From: Gloeopeniophorella convolvens
Lineage: Eukaryota; Basidiomycota; Agaricomycetes; Russulales
NCBI GenBank assembly: GCA_022496205.1
Contig: WTXD01000031.1
Location: 1 to 64,000 of the forward strand
DNA length: 64,000 nt
Reading direction: 5' to 3'
Numbering within the stretch: position 1 is the first letter of the stretch; each line of letters opens with the position of its first letter. Under the pieces are notes generated by a model. It was not told the DNA's origin and did no database searches. It saw only the letters and a program-made list of their open reading frames with translations. Both the position numbers and the translations under genes were made by a program. Of the stretch, positions 43,711 to 54,710 are shown one piece after another.

Positions 43711-45585
43711 ATGGTGCTCAGAAGAACGCACTCTCTGGAAGTTCGGATCATTAAGGTTGAAAGGTGAATTCCCTCGCGAGAGTTCGAATTGCTTTGGCGG
43801 TTCTCATGCGCGGGGTAGTGATGCCGAAGACCTGGAGATTCCTCAAGCAACTCAGCCCATCGAACAACTTCCAGATGCGAAGACTCAGTCAGCTTTTCCC
43901 GAGCTTTCATCCATGGGGCTCTGTGAAAAAAGAATCCAGTCGATCATCCAGAACCTTTCTTCCGTAAAGTTCCACAGGAACTCACTTCTACCCGTCATGC
44001 GGCTATCCTCGGAGCTGCTTTCACGTGTACTCCGTCCCCTCTCTCTTCAGCAACCGCTTGGATCCAACCCGAACCGTCTTGGCTGGGTGGCGGCAACACA
44101 TGTATGCCGGCGTTGGAGGCGGACAGCGCTTGGGGATCCCGAACTCTGGGCAAATATCGAAGTCGACGTGGCTTCGGAGTGGACCGCTGAAGCATTCAAA
44201 CGCGCAGGTCTCGCGCCACTCCAACTTACCATTCGAAGCGTCGCGATCCCCGCGAACTGGGACGTTATCCTCGAACACTTTCACCACGTACGCATCGCGA
44301 AATTCAGCGAATTACCGTCCGGAGTCATCGACCACGTCACCAGCTACTTTCCACATCCGCGCCGATGTTGGAGGAACTTGATCTGGAATTCTCGGGCGAT
44401 CAGGCACTGGTTCATGCCCACCTCGTACCGGGAACGAAGATGTTTGGAGGGCATACGCATAAGCTATCCAAGCTATCTCTGGGTCGCCTCGTCAATCCCT
44501 GGGACACGGTCCCATGCGCCTCGCTCACACGCCTCGAGATCCTGCATCCAGAAGCCGATATTAAGGGCGCTGTTCCCTCCGAAGCCGCGTGGGACAGCCT
44601 TCTGAGCGTGATCTCAGAGAACCCTAACCTTACTTCCTTGCGTCTCGAACACTGCCTACCGCTTCCATCTCCACTCTGGTCACCGCGGTATCGCGTAGTC
44701 GACCTCCCTCAACTCACTTGTTTGAGCCTCTCAGGGCTCAGCACTAGCATCCTCAACGTCTTGACTGCTCTCCGCCTCCCAAATTCGACCAAACTCCTTC
44801 TTGATTGCATATCGGATCACATCTCTGGCACCGACCTATCTCCCATCATTTCGTTCATCTCTATGTACTTCGGTGCACTCAGCGCCACGCCCTTTCAGAG
44901 CCTTTACACGACCTTCTCGGGCCCCATTGCAAATGCGATGACGCTGTGGGTCGGAAGCATCCTTCCCCCAGTGGGTAATAAGACCGCCTGCTTTGACAAG
45001 GACTTTCTCGTGGGCTGGCAAGACGGTCTTCCGACGTTCGACTTACAGCTTGCCCTCAGATCGAGGGATTCGGAACACCGCGTGGATCTCTCGTATATCT
45101 TCGGTCAAGCCCTTTCCATGCTCCCACTTTCTGACTTGAAGTACATTTGCACCGAAGTTCCTGACGGCATACTCCAGCGCAACGACTGGGTGTCTCTCTT
45201 TGGTCGTTGTAAACAGGTCAACATTGTAGAGATCAGCGGGCAGGGCATCATCTCATTTCTCCAAGCCATCACCGACTATCACCAGCCCGAACGAGCTGGG
45301 CAATCCATTGTCGGTGGCACCGAGAAATTGGCATGCGTCCTGTTTCCGCAACTATCCGACCTCTCTATCATGGAGGTTGACCTTACTACGGCCAAGCCTG
45401 CGCAATCCGGATCTCGTATTCTTGAACGCGCAATCGGACAACGCGTCCAATCTGCTGTGGTACTCGAATACCTAAGTATCTTTCGCTGCAAATTCGGTCA
45501 CCCGGCGAGAGAGCGTCTGATGGGCAAGCTTCGCGAGTTCATCCCGAGCCTCTTCGACGATCAATGGGAGCCAGGTACTGATTAA
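43711..45585 (+). pseudogene. F-box-like/LRR gene with a one-base deletion
   Basis: Exon 1 is 43711-43763 (MVLRRTHSLEVRIIKVE); a 55-nt phase-2 intron ends at 43818 (GGGTAG). Exon 2 starts at 43819. The F-box-like domain is intact (MRLSSELLSRVLRPLSLQ, LGWVAATHVCRRWRRTALGD, PELW). Near 44346-44352, after ITSYF-type sequence in a CTTTCC run, the frame is lost by one base and resumes as STSAPMLEELDLEFSG in the next frame, continuing intact to the stop at 45585. The second part keeps LRR-like repeats and WVSLFGRCKQVNIVEISGQG. Either a recent null allele or an assembly error; all else looks functional. Confidence 0.8.
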
Positions 45586-47638
45586 TGGGCCTCTTTCCAC
45601 TGTGTCACAGATGGCGGTCGCCATTGTTGAGCCGTCACTTTTGTAGGGCTTGACCTGATATGTCTGCGAGAGCATCCGCAACCAACCCATCGGACAGCCT
45701 ATCCATCTTGTATTTTAGTACACATGCCACTTTACCTGGGTCCTTCTTGCACCTTATCTTGAACCTATTCTGGCCTCATTATAAAGGATCACTGCCTCGT
45801 GGTCATTGATATATGACGGGTAGGAATGGCTGCGCTGTGCAAGGCGCTGTGTGCCTGTATCATATGGAGAGCTGAAGAACTCGGCGAGAAATTTCAAGTC
45901 GCGCAACTTAGGGAATCGGAACACAGGTTGATTTGTCTTCTCTGACAGCCAAAACAAAGGTCACGAAAAAGGTAAGATAAAAATGAGCTGCGTAAGAGGA
46001 TGCGGTGCGGTGCCCTAAGTACGCGTCGCGACATGGTCTCCCCGCCGTCGCGCCGCGCCGCCCCCGGGTCGCTCAATGAGCGTGTGCGGACAGGTACGGA
46101 CCGCGCCGTCTGCGGTTCCTCCGGGCGGCCTTCGCTCTCGAAATTCGTCGTCCGAGTCCCCGTCGCTGTACCAGTCGCTACCCCGTGCGCCACGCCGAAC
46201 CATGCCCGACCGTGCCGTCCACCCCGCTCCGACCTGTCGAGACGTTGTGGCCTGATGCCGTCGACAGACGCTTCTCCGCAGCCAACGTGGTACGCTTGCA
46301 TCCTAGCAGTGTAGCGTAGCGACGACTGATGCCCGTCTTATAGGAACAAACCATAGCACTCTGCACAACTGCGTCGGGCCAGCGCTGCCACCTGAATGAA
46401 CACGCTTTTGATTTTGCACCCTCCCCTCATCCCTTCCGCCACGCAGTGAGTCTCTCCACCATCCTCGCACCGCCGCATCTCGAGCTCATCATCGTCGCTC
46501 CCGCATTCCTGCTATGTCCACGTCCTACCTCGCCGCTTCCTCTCCGCTTGCGCCGATTGCGTGTCGTGAACTCAAGACGCGGATTAGCGGTGTGCGTCGG
46601 CGGGCGTTGGCACGGCGCAGGGCAGGCACCTGTGCTCAGACACAGCGACCCGGTCCCCTGCCTCGCCCTCGCCACTCCTGCCTGCCCGCGTTGGGTTCTC
46701 TCTGGCTTCGCCCTGTGGCCGTCTAGGTGAACATTATCCGCGTTCCACAGAGACGTTCCCCACCGCTGGGTCAAGGCCGTCTGCGCTGGGCATCCCCGTC
46801 GTCCCTCTCGCCATCTCATCTTACCCCACTGCCCATGCAGCTCCCACGCGCGGCGCGGTTCCCAGGACCCTCATCGCCCATCATAAAGTGCCGCTACCTC
46901 GCATCGCCACTGCCGGCGCTCTCTCTCGTGCCATCTCAGCCAGCTCACACATGGCTCACACTCGCCCCTAACCCGTTGCTGCCACCGTCCCACGTCCTCC
47001 CTTCTGGTCTGACATTGGCCTTCGCCACGCCTCTCGCCGTTTGCGAGTGCAGGACCCAGTGCGTCGCTGAGCCCCTCGAAAACAGCCGCACATATATGGA
47101 GGTGGCGCAAGGGCGCAAAGTGCGGCGCTACGAACACACCGACGTGCATGGGCGATTCAACGCACACGCTGCGCATGATGCCTCAGATAGGATGAATGCG
47201 CGCGAAGGTGGATGGTGAGGATATCGACGAGGGAGAAGGGCACGTTGGGATAGGAGGTACTTACAGATCTTGAGTCGGACCAACCGTGTGTACTCATGTC
47301 TCCAGCTAGTTTGACGACGTTTTGAAGGTTTTGCTTCGAACAGTGCGCTGTCGGGATGCGCTGACGTTGCGCTTCTCTGGAGTCGACCTCCAAATTCCGG
47401 GTGAAGCTTGGTCAATCAATCGATCATCATATATTGTGTCACATACACCACGCGGTGGTTCCGAGTGTCAATACGCACTTGTAAGGACACGCCTGTACGC
47501 GGTGTCTTCAAGGCCACACTCCCACCCACTGCCACACGTCGGACCTATAACTTGAAGTCTAGTCGCGCGTCGTTCACTTGTCATTCACCCCCATCCAATT
47601 CAACTGAAAGCCAATCCTGGGGCCTGCGACGGTGTACA
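45586..47638. other. spacer with fragment of the 57.5-kb gene
   Basis: From about 45990 to 46392 it holds a degraded fragment of the 57.5-kb gene (listed separately). From 46400 to 47220 the sequence is GC/CT-rich with many open frames but no motif. Promoter of the 47.6-kb gene lies at the right end. Confidence 0.45.
45990..46392 (-). pseudogene. fragment of the 57.5-kb Ser-rich gene (fragment 1)
   Basis: On the minus strand the sequence reads AAEKRLSTASGHNVSTG, matching TAEKRLSTASGHSVSTG of the 57.5-kb protein, and the flanking DNA aligns to about 57840-58186. The frame is broken repeatedly and both ends are missing. Confidence 0.7.
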
Positions 47639-49678
47639 ATGCATCCCATCACAGCTCCAGCAGGTCATTCTATCCAATCTGTATCGGACCATTCCCACGA
47701 GAATTCAGTGGACGCGTCGCGACCTAGAAGGCGAGTTGTACAGTTGGTCCTATTGCTAGACCGTGGCTCATACTTTGTGATTGGCAGCCTCGACGAAAAC
47801 ACCCTACCCAATCATTCGAGGTTTGCCTACGAATCACCTGCGGCGGACGCGGGCTTGGCTGTCGATACCTCAGTGGTCGACACAACCCCTCAGCCAAGCC
47901 GTACAGACCTTTCCGAGTCCGAGTCCATGGCGCTCACCGAGCACAAAATTCACTCGGTTCTGTTGCAACTCTCCACCCTCAGATCTCAAAGGAATGCCTT
48001 CTCGCCTGTTTCAAAACTACCCACCGAGCTTTTGGCGCGGATTTTCCGGTTCCATGCCCGTCACCCCTCGCCGCCGCCGCCGCGTGTCGCCCCACCATAT
48101 CCACCTGGATCCGATCACGACTCCCGTCTCGGCTGGATCGCAGTTACACACGTCTGCCGACAATGGCGCCAAGCTGCGCTTGAAGACAATCGACTATGGG
48201 AACGTGTATCTTTCGCATTGCCCCCGGAGTGGGTGGAAGAGATACTCTCGCGTGCAGGCGCTGCGCCAATTGAAATTGTCCTCGATGTCTTCGACGACAA
48301 CGATCCCTCGGAAGCGTGGGGCATTATCTTTGACCATCTCCATCACACTCGCTCGATATCTCTTTACGGGCTGTCGCCAGGGGACCTCGGAACCGTCAAC
48401 AAGTTACTCTCTACCCCAGCACCCATGCTTACGGGCCTGGAGCTCGGGCTTGCAGATGATCGAACGCCGCTAGTTGACCTGCGTCAGATTCTCAATGGCA
48501 CTACAATATTTGGAGAAGAGGCTCCTAAGCTATCCGAGCTATCCCTGTATCGTTTTGCCAACCCCTGGGAATTCGTTCCGCGTGGCTCTCTCACGTCCTT
48601 ACGTATCAAATTCGAGAAGGTTGATCTTCAAGAAGGGGCTTCCGCGGCGACTACATGGGACGGTCTTATGTACACCATCGCAAATAACCCCAACCTGAGG
48701 ACGCTATCCCTTGACTTTTGTCTTCCGTCGCCATCCTCATCATGGTATCCACACCATTATGGAGTCGTTACTCTCCCACAGCTCGAGTATCTAAGCGTGG
48801 GCGGGAAGAGCCATAGTGTCTTCAAATTTCTTACCTCAATGAGGTACCCGCTGTCGACATATCTCGACATCTCCTGTTCCTCTGAGCAAGCGACAGCCGT
48901 CGATGCGTGCTTTATCATTCCTCTTCTAGCAGCTCATTTCGGTATCATCGGTGCAAAACCCCTCCGAAGCATGTGTCTCAAGGTATCAAACGTCAAGAAG
49001 AGGCTAGATATCTTTGCGAGCAGATCTCTTCCCCCGGACAACCATCTGGATCCTATGCGCACGTTCTTCGCAAAACCCAACGATTTCCCTTGTTTTGAGC
49101 TCCATTTCGGGCTCGAATTAGAGGCGACGCAACCCCACGACATCTCAGCTCTAATGCACCAAATATTTTCTATACTCCCGCTAGCGTACCTGGAATATTT
49201 GCGCATCTATATGGTCGATGCGCCCCTCTCTTCCAGAGACTGGATAGGCCTCTTCAGCCGCTGCAATCTTGTGAACACGGTCTATTTCACCGGGGCTGGG
49301 TTACCCCTCTTCCTCCAAGCGCTCACAGATGGCATTCCTAACCGTCAGGAAGAAGATACCGACCCAGCGGACCCAGTGCTACCCACCGGTGCAACGGGAC
49401 CGCCTTTCAGGTACAACCTGTTCCCTTGGCTTGGACGTCTCGTTCTCTCCGGAATCGACTTCACGAGCATCAAGTCCCTAGACACCCCCATATACCAGGT
49501 CCTCCAGAGTACGCTTAGACATCGCATACAGTCGGGCGCACCCTTACAGGAACTCCATGTCGAATGTTGCAAGTTCGGACCTCATAGGGAGAGGGAGATA
49601 GCGGAGCTTGGTGACTTGCTCCCTGATCTCTATAACGATTTTTTCGAGCCTCTACTGACTCATGATTGCTGTGTTTGA
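47639..49678 (+). CDS. F-box-like/LRR protein with GC-AG intron
   Basis: Start ATG 47639 (MHPITAPAGHSIQS). A 57-nt intron with a GC donor at 47731-47787 (AGAAG-GCGAGT ... TTGGCAG) keeps the frame either way: 660 aa spliced, 679 aa unspliced. The decayed paralog at 54.7 kb has a GC donor at the same place. F-box-like domain: SKLPTELLARIFRFHARHPS with a Pro-rich insert, LGWIAVTHVCRQWRQAALED, NRLW. LRR-like repeats include LDFCLPSPSSSWYPHH, LPQLEYLSVGGKS, and the family block WIGLFSRCNLVNTVYFTG. The C-terminal block ends LQELHVECCKFGPHRE. Frame intact over 1.9 kb. Confidence 0.88.
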   Translation: MHPITAPAGHSIQSVSDHSHENSVDASRPRRRVVQLVLLLDRGSYFVIGSLDENTLPNHSRFAYESPAADAGLAVDTSVVDTTPQPSRTDLSESESMALTEHKIHSVLLQLSTLRSQRNAFSPVSKLPTELLARIFRFHARHPSPPPPRVAPPYPPGSDHDSRLGWIAVTHVCRQWRQAALEDNRLWERVSFALPPEWVEEILSRAGAAPIEIVLDVFDDNDPSEAWGIIFDHLHHTRSISLYGLSPGDLGTVNKLLSTPAPMLTGLELGLADDRTPLVDLRQILNGTTIFGEEAPKLSELSLYRFANPWEFVPRGSLTSLRIKFEKVDLQEGASAATTWDGLMYTIANNPNLRTLSLDFCLPSPSSSWYPHHYGVVTLPQLEYLSVGGKSHSVFKFLTSMRYPLSTYLDISCSSEQATAVDACFIIPLLAAHFGIIGAKPLRSMCLKVSNVKKRLDIFASRSLPPDNHLDPMRTFFAKPNDFPCFELHFGLELEATQPHDISALMHQIFSILPLAYLEYLRIYMVDAPLSSRDWIGLFSRCNLVNTVYFTGAGLPLFLQALTDGIPNRQEEDTDPADPVLPTGATGPPFRYNLFPWLGRLVLSGIDFTSIKSLDTPIYQVLQSTLRHRIQSGAPLQELHVECCKFGPHREREIAELGDLLPDLYNDFFEPLLTHDCCV

Positions 49679-52010
49679 GATGACTTCGAAGCATCCTGGA
49701 GTAGACGAAGTCATCGTCTTAGTGGGGCTAGCTAACCAATATGTCGAGGTTGATGAGTCTTTATTGGATTTTTTTTTCGTAATATCACTTGGTCTGTACA
49801 GTACATCCTAGCGACCTACATACATTGCCGCCATTATACGATATACTTACACATCGATATTGTTTATTAAGTCTATGCAGGACCCAGATTACCCAGCCGA
49901 CGCTCTCGCGCATGACCGGCCAGAGCCCGGTAGACGAGACGACCTCCTCGACCTCCTCAGCGGTGAGCACGAGCCCGTCCGGCGCGTTCGTGTTCCAGCT
50001 CGAGCGTGAGGTGCCCTGCGCCGACACCGCGCGGCGGCACACCTGCATGCGGTCCACGACGATATCCGGGAGCAGGAACGGCACCTTGGACAGCACGACG
50101 ACCTTCAGGTGGTGCGGCGTGTGCGAGGACGTCGCCACACGGACGCGGACGGTCCCCGCGCCACGATCTCCGCCGGCGCCGAGCCTCCGCACGAGGGGCA
50201 TGCACGTCCTCCCACCCGGCCCTACAGCGCCGTGCGCGCTGCTTCATCCTCATCGTTGTTCGTGGCATCCTACCGCACCCCGCTGCCCATGCAGCTTACA
50301 CGTGCGACGTCACGCAGAGGAACAGTGCCCACTTCGCACCGCGATCATGGCAACGCCACACTATGTCGTACCGCTTCTATCAGTGTGCCACCTGCACTGT
50401 GTGAAGCTGCTTACAAGTGATAGGGTATCAATAATGGTTATTAAGATAGATTGAAACCGGATAGGACAAGGATGAGGCTGAAATAGGATGGTCATCAGTT
50501 GAACGATCAGACAGGCGGAAAGGTGATGATAAGCAGGTCTCAAATCATGCAAAGCGTCGTCGCCTCGATGATACGGGTCAGCCCAACGAGACTGCTACAA
50601 AGCGGGAGGGTTTCCGTAGAGGAGCATCGTGAGCCAATTGGTGCTCAGAGAATAGTGCAATGTTGCGTGCAGCCTCTCGAGGCAGCCCTCACTGGTCTTG
50701 CCACCCATGCCGAACGGGATATCCTTGACAGCGGCGTTCTGCTCGGTATAGAGTAGGCGTTACGCGCATGAGCGCTGGGCACTGCGGCGCCACCTCAAGA
50801 GCGGTGGACTCACGCGCAAAGCGGTGCTCAACGATGCTAGAATGATCAAACCGCTAGCGAACTACATAGCGGCCACACACCGCTTCGACTACGAGAAGCA
50901 GATAGAACAGGGAGGACAACCGCAAGGAGGCAGAGAAAGAGGCACAGAGAGGCAGTAGGACACAGGACTCAAGACAGACGTCACGCGGTAACGTGCGAGA
51001 CGGAACGATGCACCGCGCTCGCGCGCGGCGCAACTCAAAACGCGCACCTCGCAGTGCAAGGCGCATACGCTCATCACACGCCTCAACCGATTCACCAGCA
51101 TCAATGCGGCACCGGCAACCAGTCGGCAAATTCACACACCGCACACGATGCGGCCACGGCACTGCGCAACGCTGGCCCACAAAGCGCGGCTCACGCCGCG
51201 TGGGGCCAGAGGAGCGAGACTGGGGGATGGATATTGGGACAGCAAAGGTCATAGAAAGGGAGGACTAAACGGTTATACGTGCTACATGGGGTTCTGTACG
51301 CCGAGGTGCACGCAAATGGATTCAAAAAAAAAAAAAAAAAGAGTAGGCGTATGCTGCGATGCAGATATGGGAGAGAGAAAAGGGGAAGGGGGCGAGGGCA
51401 ACGGGCGCACCTATATGCTGAGAACCCCCTTGCGGGCAAAACCGAGCTGCTCGACGACCACGCATAGCCAAGCCATCATCCAGCAACCACCGTCATGGTC
51501 GGCGCGTCCTCCGTGAGTATATTCCCGCAGGATCCAGTACGTTGCTCCACATCGCCAGCCGCCAGACCGCACGGATATAGAGGGCAACGCAAGGGTAGCG
51601 AGTCGCACAGGCGCTGCGAGCGCGTCGACATACATGGATGTTCGTGTGCGGGCTGAGTACGCAGAGCGCTTCGGACGGGATAGAGCGCGGGCAGGCGGAT
51701 GGAGGATGTTGATGGAGACAAAGGTAAGTACGGTGAGATTGCAGTTGGATGTGACGCGTGACGTATGTGCGGCGGGCCTTGGTCGACGCGTTCGCCGAGG
51801 CGAGGAGTCGTAGACTCGGAAGTCGCCGAGCGCCCACGACGCGTGAGTGCAAATATGTACTAAACGCCGGCGTCTCGACGCGTCGCGCCAAAAGGTCGCG
51901 AAGGACACTCGACAGGACCATCGCGGCTACGGTGGCACCACTCGCATTATCGAAACACACGACTTTCTCTCTCGAGACGCCATATCCTGCATCTCTCTCC
52001 TCGAGTCCTC
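49679..52010. other. spacer with second fragment of the 57.5-kb gene
   Basis: A fragment of the 57.5-kb gene lies at 49880-50210. From 50210 to 52010 I recognise no gene. A run of 17 A residues occurs near 51325-51341. The right end is the leader of the 52-kb F-box copy. Confidence 0.45.
49880..50210 (-). pseudogene. 3' fragment of the 57.5-kb Ser-rich gene (fragment 2)
   Basis: Minus-strand reading gives LVRRLGAGGDRGAGTVRVRV, VVDRMQVCRRAVSAQGTSRS and APDGLVLTAEEVEEVVSSTG, aligning with the C-terminal 110 residues of the 57.5-kb protein (parent DNA about 57605-57925). The last residues of the parent are replaced, and the 5' part is absent. It lies directly downstream of an F-box gene, as the parent lies downstream of the 54.7-kb pseudogene. 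Confidence 0.8.
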
Positions 52011-53977
52011 ATGTCGAGTACGTGCCACAGCGAATCGACCCCCGCAATGTCGACACGCTCTAGAGGGAAAAAGAATACGGTGAAGCCCGAAAGGTGAGAT
52101 GTTGCACCATCGGAGGCCGAGAAGGTTACTTGACGAGTTACTTTTCTTCGTCATAGTGACGATGCAGATGTGCCCTCTTCTCTGTTGGACTCCTGGCGTG
52201 GACCCTCCGTGGCAGACGAAGACCCTGTGAATGATGGCGCTCTCCCCAGCCTTTCATCTATGGCGCTCACTGAAGAGAGTATTAGTGCGGCCATAATGCG
52301 TGTCTCCACCTTGAAGTCACATAGAAATTCCTTCCTCCCCATCTCGAAGCTTCCCACGGAGCTGCTCTCGCGCGTCTTCCACTTGCATGCCATTCAACAG
52401 CCTCATGGGGAGAAGGATGACCGTCTTGGTTGGATTGTGGCGAGCCACGTTTGCCGACGGTGGCGACAAGTGGTTCTCAGAGATGCCAAGCTTTGGAGGG
52501 GGATTTATTTCAGGATGGGCTCAAAATGGGTAGCGGAGATGATATCACGTGCGGGTGTTACGCTACTGGACGTAGAACTGGAAGGCGCGAGGACTCCGGA
52601 CGACTGGAACACTATTTTCAATCACCTTCACCATACCCGCTCCGTCTCTGCTCAAGATCTGTCCTTGGGATCCCTACGTTATGTTATCAGACTACTCTCC
52701 ATGGCGGCACCTACGCTAAATGCACTCGACCTGCAATTTCTGCCCAACCTTAAAGCGCCGATCGATTTCCGTGAGGTCCAGACCGGGACGAAAGTCTTTG
52801 GAGGACGGGCTCCCAACTTATCCGAAATCACTCTGGGGCGCCTCGTCCATCCATGGGATTTCCTTCCGCGCGGCTCACTCACATTCTTGCATCTTATATA
52901 CCAGAAACGTGACCTTCGGAAGGGCGCCTCCAATGCGGTCTCATGGGACAATCTGATGAGCATAATCTCTGACAACACGAATATTCGCTCCCTCGCCCTC
53001 GAATTTTGCCTTCCACCTTCATCTCCAACCTGGTCGCTGCAGCATCAAGCGATCGAACTCCCGCGACTCGAGTGCTTGAGCCTCGGAGGTCAGGGCATTA
53101 GCGTTTATAGCCTCCTAGCATCTATCAAGTATCCCCCGTCTGCACGGCTTCGGATTCATTCTCTTTCCACGCAACCCACGGGCGCCGATCTGTATTTCAT
53201 CATGCCTCTCCTTGCGGCGCACGTCGGTGCTCCTGGCTCTGAACCTCTCCGAAGCGCCTGGCTATATGTTCCCGATACCTCGGCGAAGACATTGGAGATC
53301 TGGACGAGGGAAGCGTTGCCCAAAATATCTTTTGACGACAGCTTTTTCAACAAGTGGCCTGGAACGAGCTGCCTCAATCCCGGTTACACCTTACCCTCGA
53401 ATCAGAGGGTGAACACAGCTGCGATCTCCGCACTGTACTCCGCGAAGTATTTTTCATGCTTCCGCTCGCAAACCTGGAATTCTTGCGCATTGACGCCCCC
53501 AACGTGTTTGACACCGAAGATTGGACAACAATGCTTCGTCGCTGCACACTGGTCAACGATATCGAGATCAAGGGTCACGGGTTCAGCTCAATCGCCGAAG
53601 CTCTGTTACGGCCTGCCAAAAGTCCTTCTACGACCGTCACAGCCCCGGTTTCCGCCCTGGCCATGACGCCGACTGGGACAGTCGATCCACCGAGCGTCAC
53701 CAAGCCCGCCCTCAAGTTTCTCCTGTTCCCAGGGCTCACGTGTCTCTCTGTGTCCAATGTCGATTTAACGAGAAAGACAGCGAAGAATGTGCCGGGACAC
53801 GACCTCCTCGAAAAGCTGGCTACACGCCGGATGAGATCTGACAAACCATTGTCTTATGTCAACATCTTCCGCTGCAAATTTGGTCCCACCAGAGCTCAAA
53901 AGTTAGCAAAAATCCGTCGGGCAGAAATCGAACTCGACGAGGACGACAGCGAGCCTGAGGATATAACGGTCATCTAA
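52011..53977 (+). pseudogene. F-box-like/LRR gene with 5-bp insertion (sister of the 41-kb copy)
   Basis: Exon 1 is 52011-52093 (MSSTCHSESTPAMSTRSRG); a 63-nt phase-2 intron ends at 52156 (GTCATAG). Exon 2 is open to about 53357 with the F-box-like domain (SKLPTELLSRVFHLHAI, LGWIVASHVCRRWRQVVLRD, AKLW) and LRR-like repeats closely matching the 41-kb copy. At 53355-53362 the sequence AAGTGGCCTGGAACG has five extra bases relative to the sister (GGCTGGGATG). The original frame then runs to a stop at 53666, while the correct continuation (NELPQSRLHLTLESEG) is in another frame through to the acidic tail ending at 53977. If real, the product loses the C-terminal third. Confidence 0.82.
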
Positions 53978-54710
53978 GCCCTTATACATCTCGTAGAGTT
54001 TTCGGTCATAGAAATACACCACCTGGCCGCATCAGAACTTCATTACGCGTATACTTACAACTGCCATATGCACACTGGACTTGTATATACGCGACCACGT
54101 TGTAGCGCCGGTTCGCAGTACTAGTTATAGCGAGCGGTGCGCCTACCACGCGCTGTGGGCGGGTTAAAACGACCTCATCGGTTTGTGGTACATACGGTCC
54201 AAGCATCACTTTCCAACTCGTGATGCGTATACTTATTGATGATCTGCCATCGTCACCGCTTAGCGCTGCAGCATCGACTCATATATATCACGTGCGACAC
54301 GTGCACGATGTCCGTGTCATCGTTTCCCCACGCACCACGGCCGCTCGCGCTTCCCACCTTACTCCGAATTATTGTCACTGACCGCCGGAGCAGGTTGCAG
54401 TTGGCAGTGGAGCTCCATTGACTCGATTTGCGTTTGTCAAAGTAAACCATCACATGCCGTGGCTCCAGTACGTACTGAGTACTCATGGGCGCACCACTCT
54501 AATATCCTGGCAGCGTCAGGGCGCGGTGTCTTGACCACGTCGCCCAGGTGGCCAAGTAACTCGCGGCGTGTTGTTCGTCAGTGCAAAACCTTCAGTTGGC
54601 AGCCCCCCCCCTCTCCCAGCATCTTTTCTCTACTTGGAATCCATCTCTGTGTGTCGCCGCACGCATTTCACTGTACTTTCAGCAACCATCCGACCACTCG
54701 TATTCAACTC
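53978..54710. repeat. spacer homologous to 43035-43710
   Basis: Shares ordered blocks with the spacer after the 41-kb copy, including GTGCGCCTACCACGCGCTG against GTGCGCCTACCGCGAGCTG. No gene is recognised. Confidence 0.55.

Noticed and set aside
51325..51341. A-run that might be a retroelement poly(A) tail
   Set aside because: No reverse-transcriptase remnant or target duplication is visible beside it.
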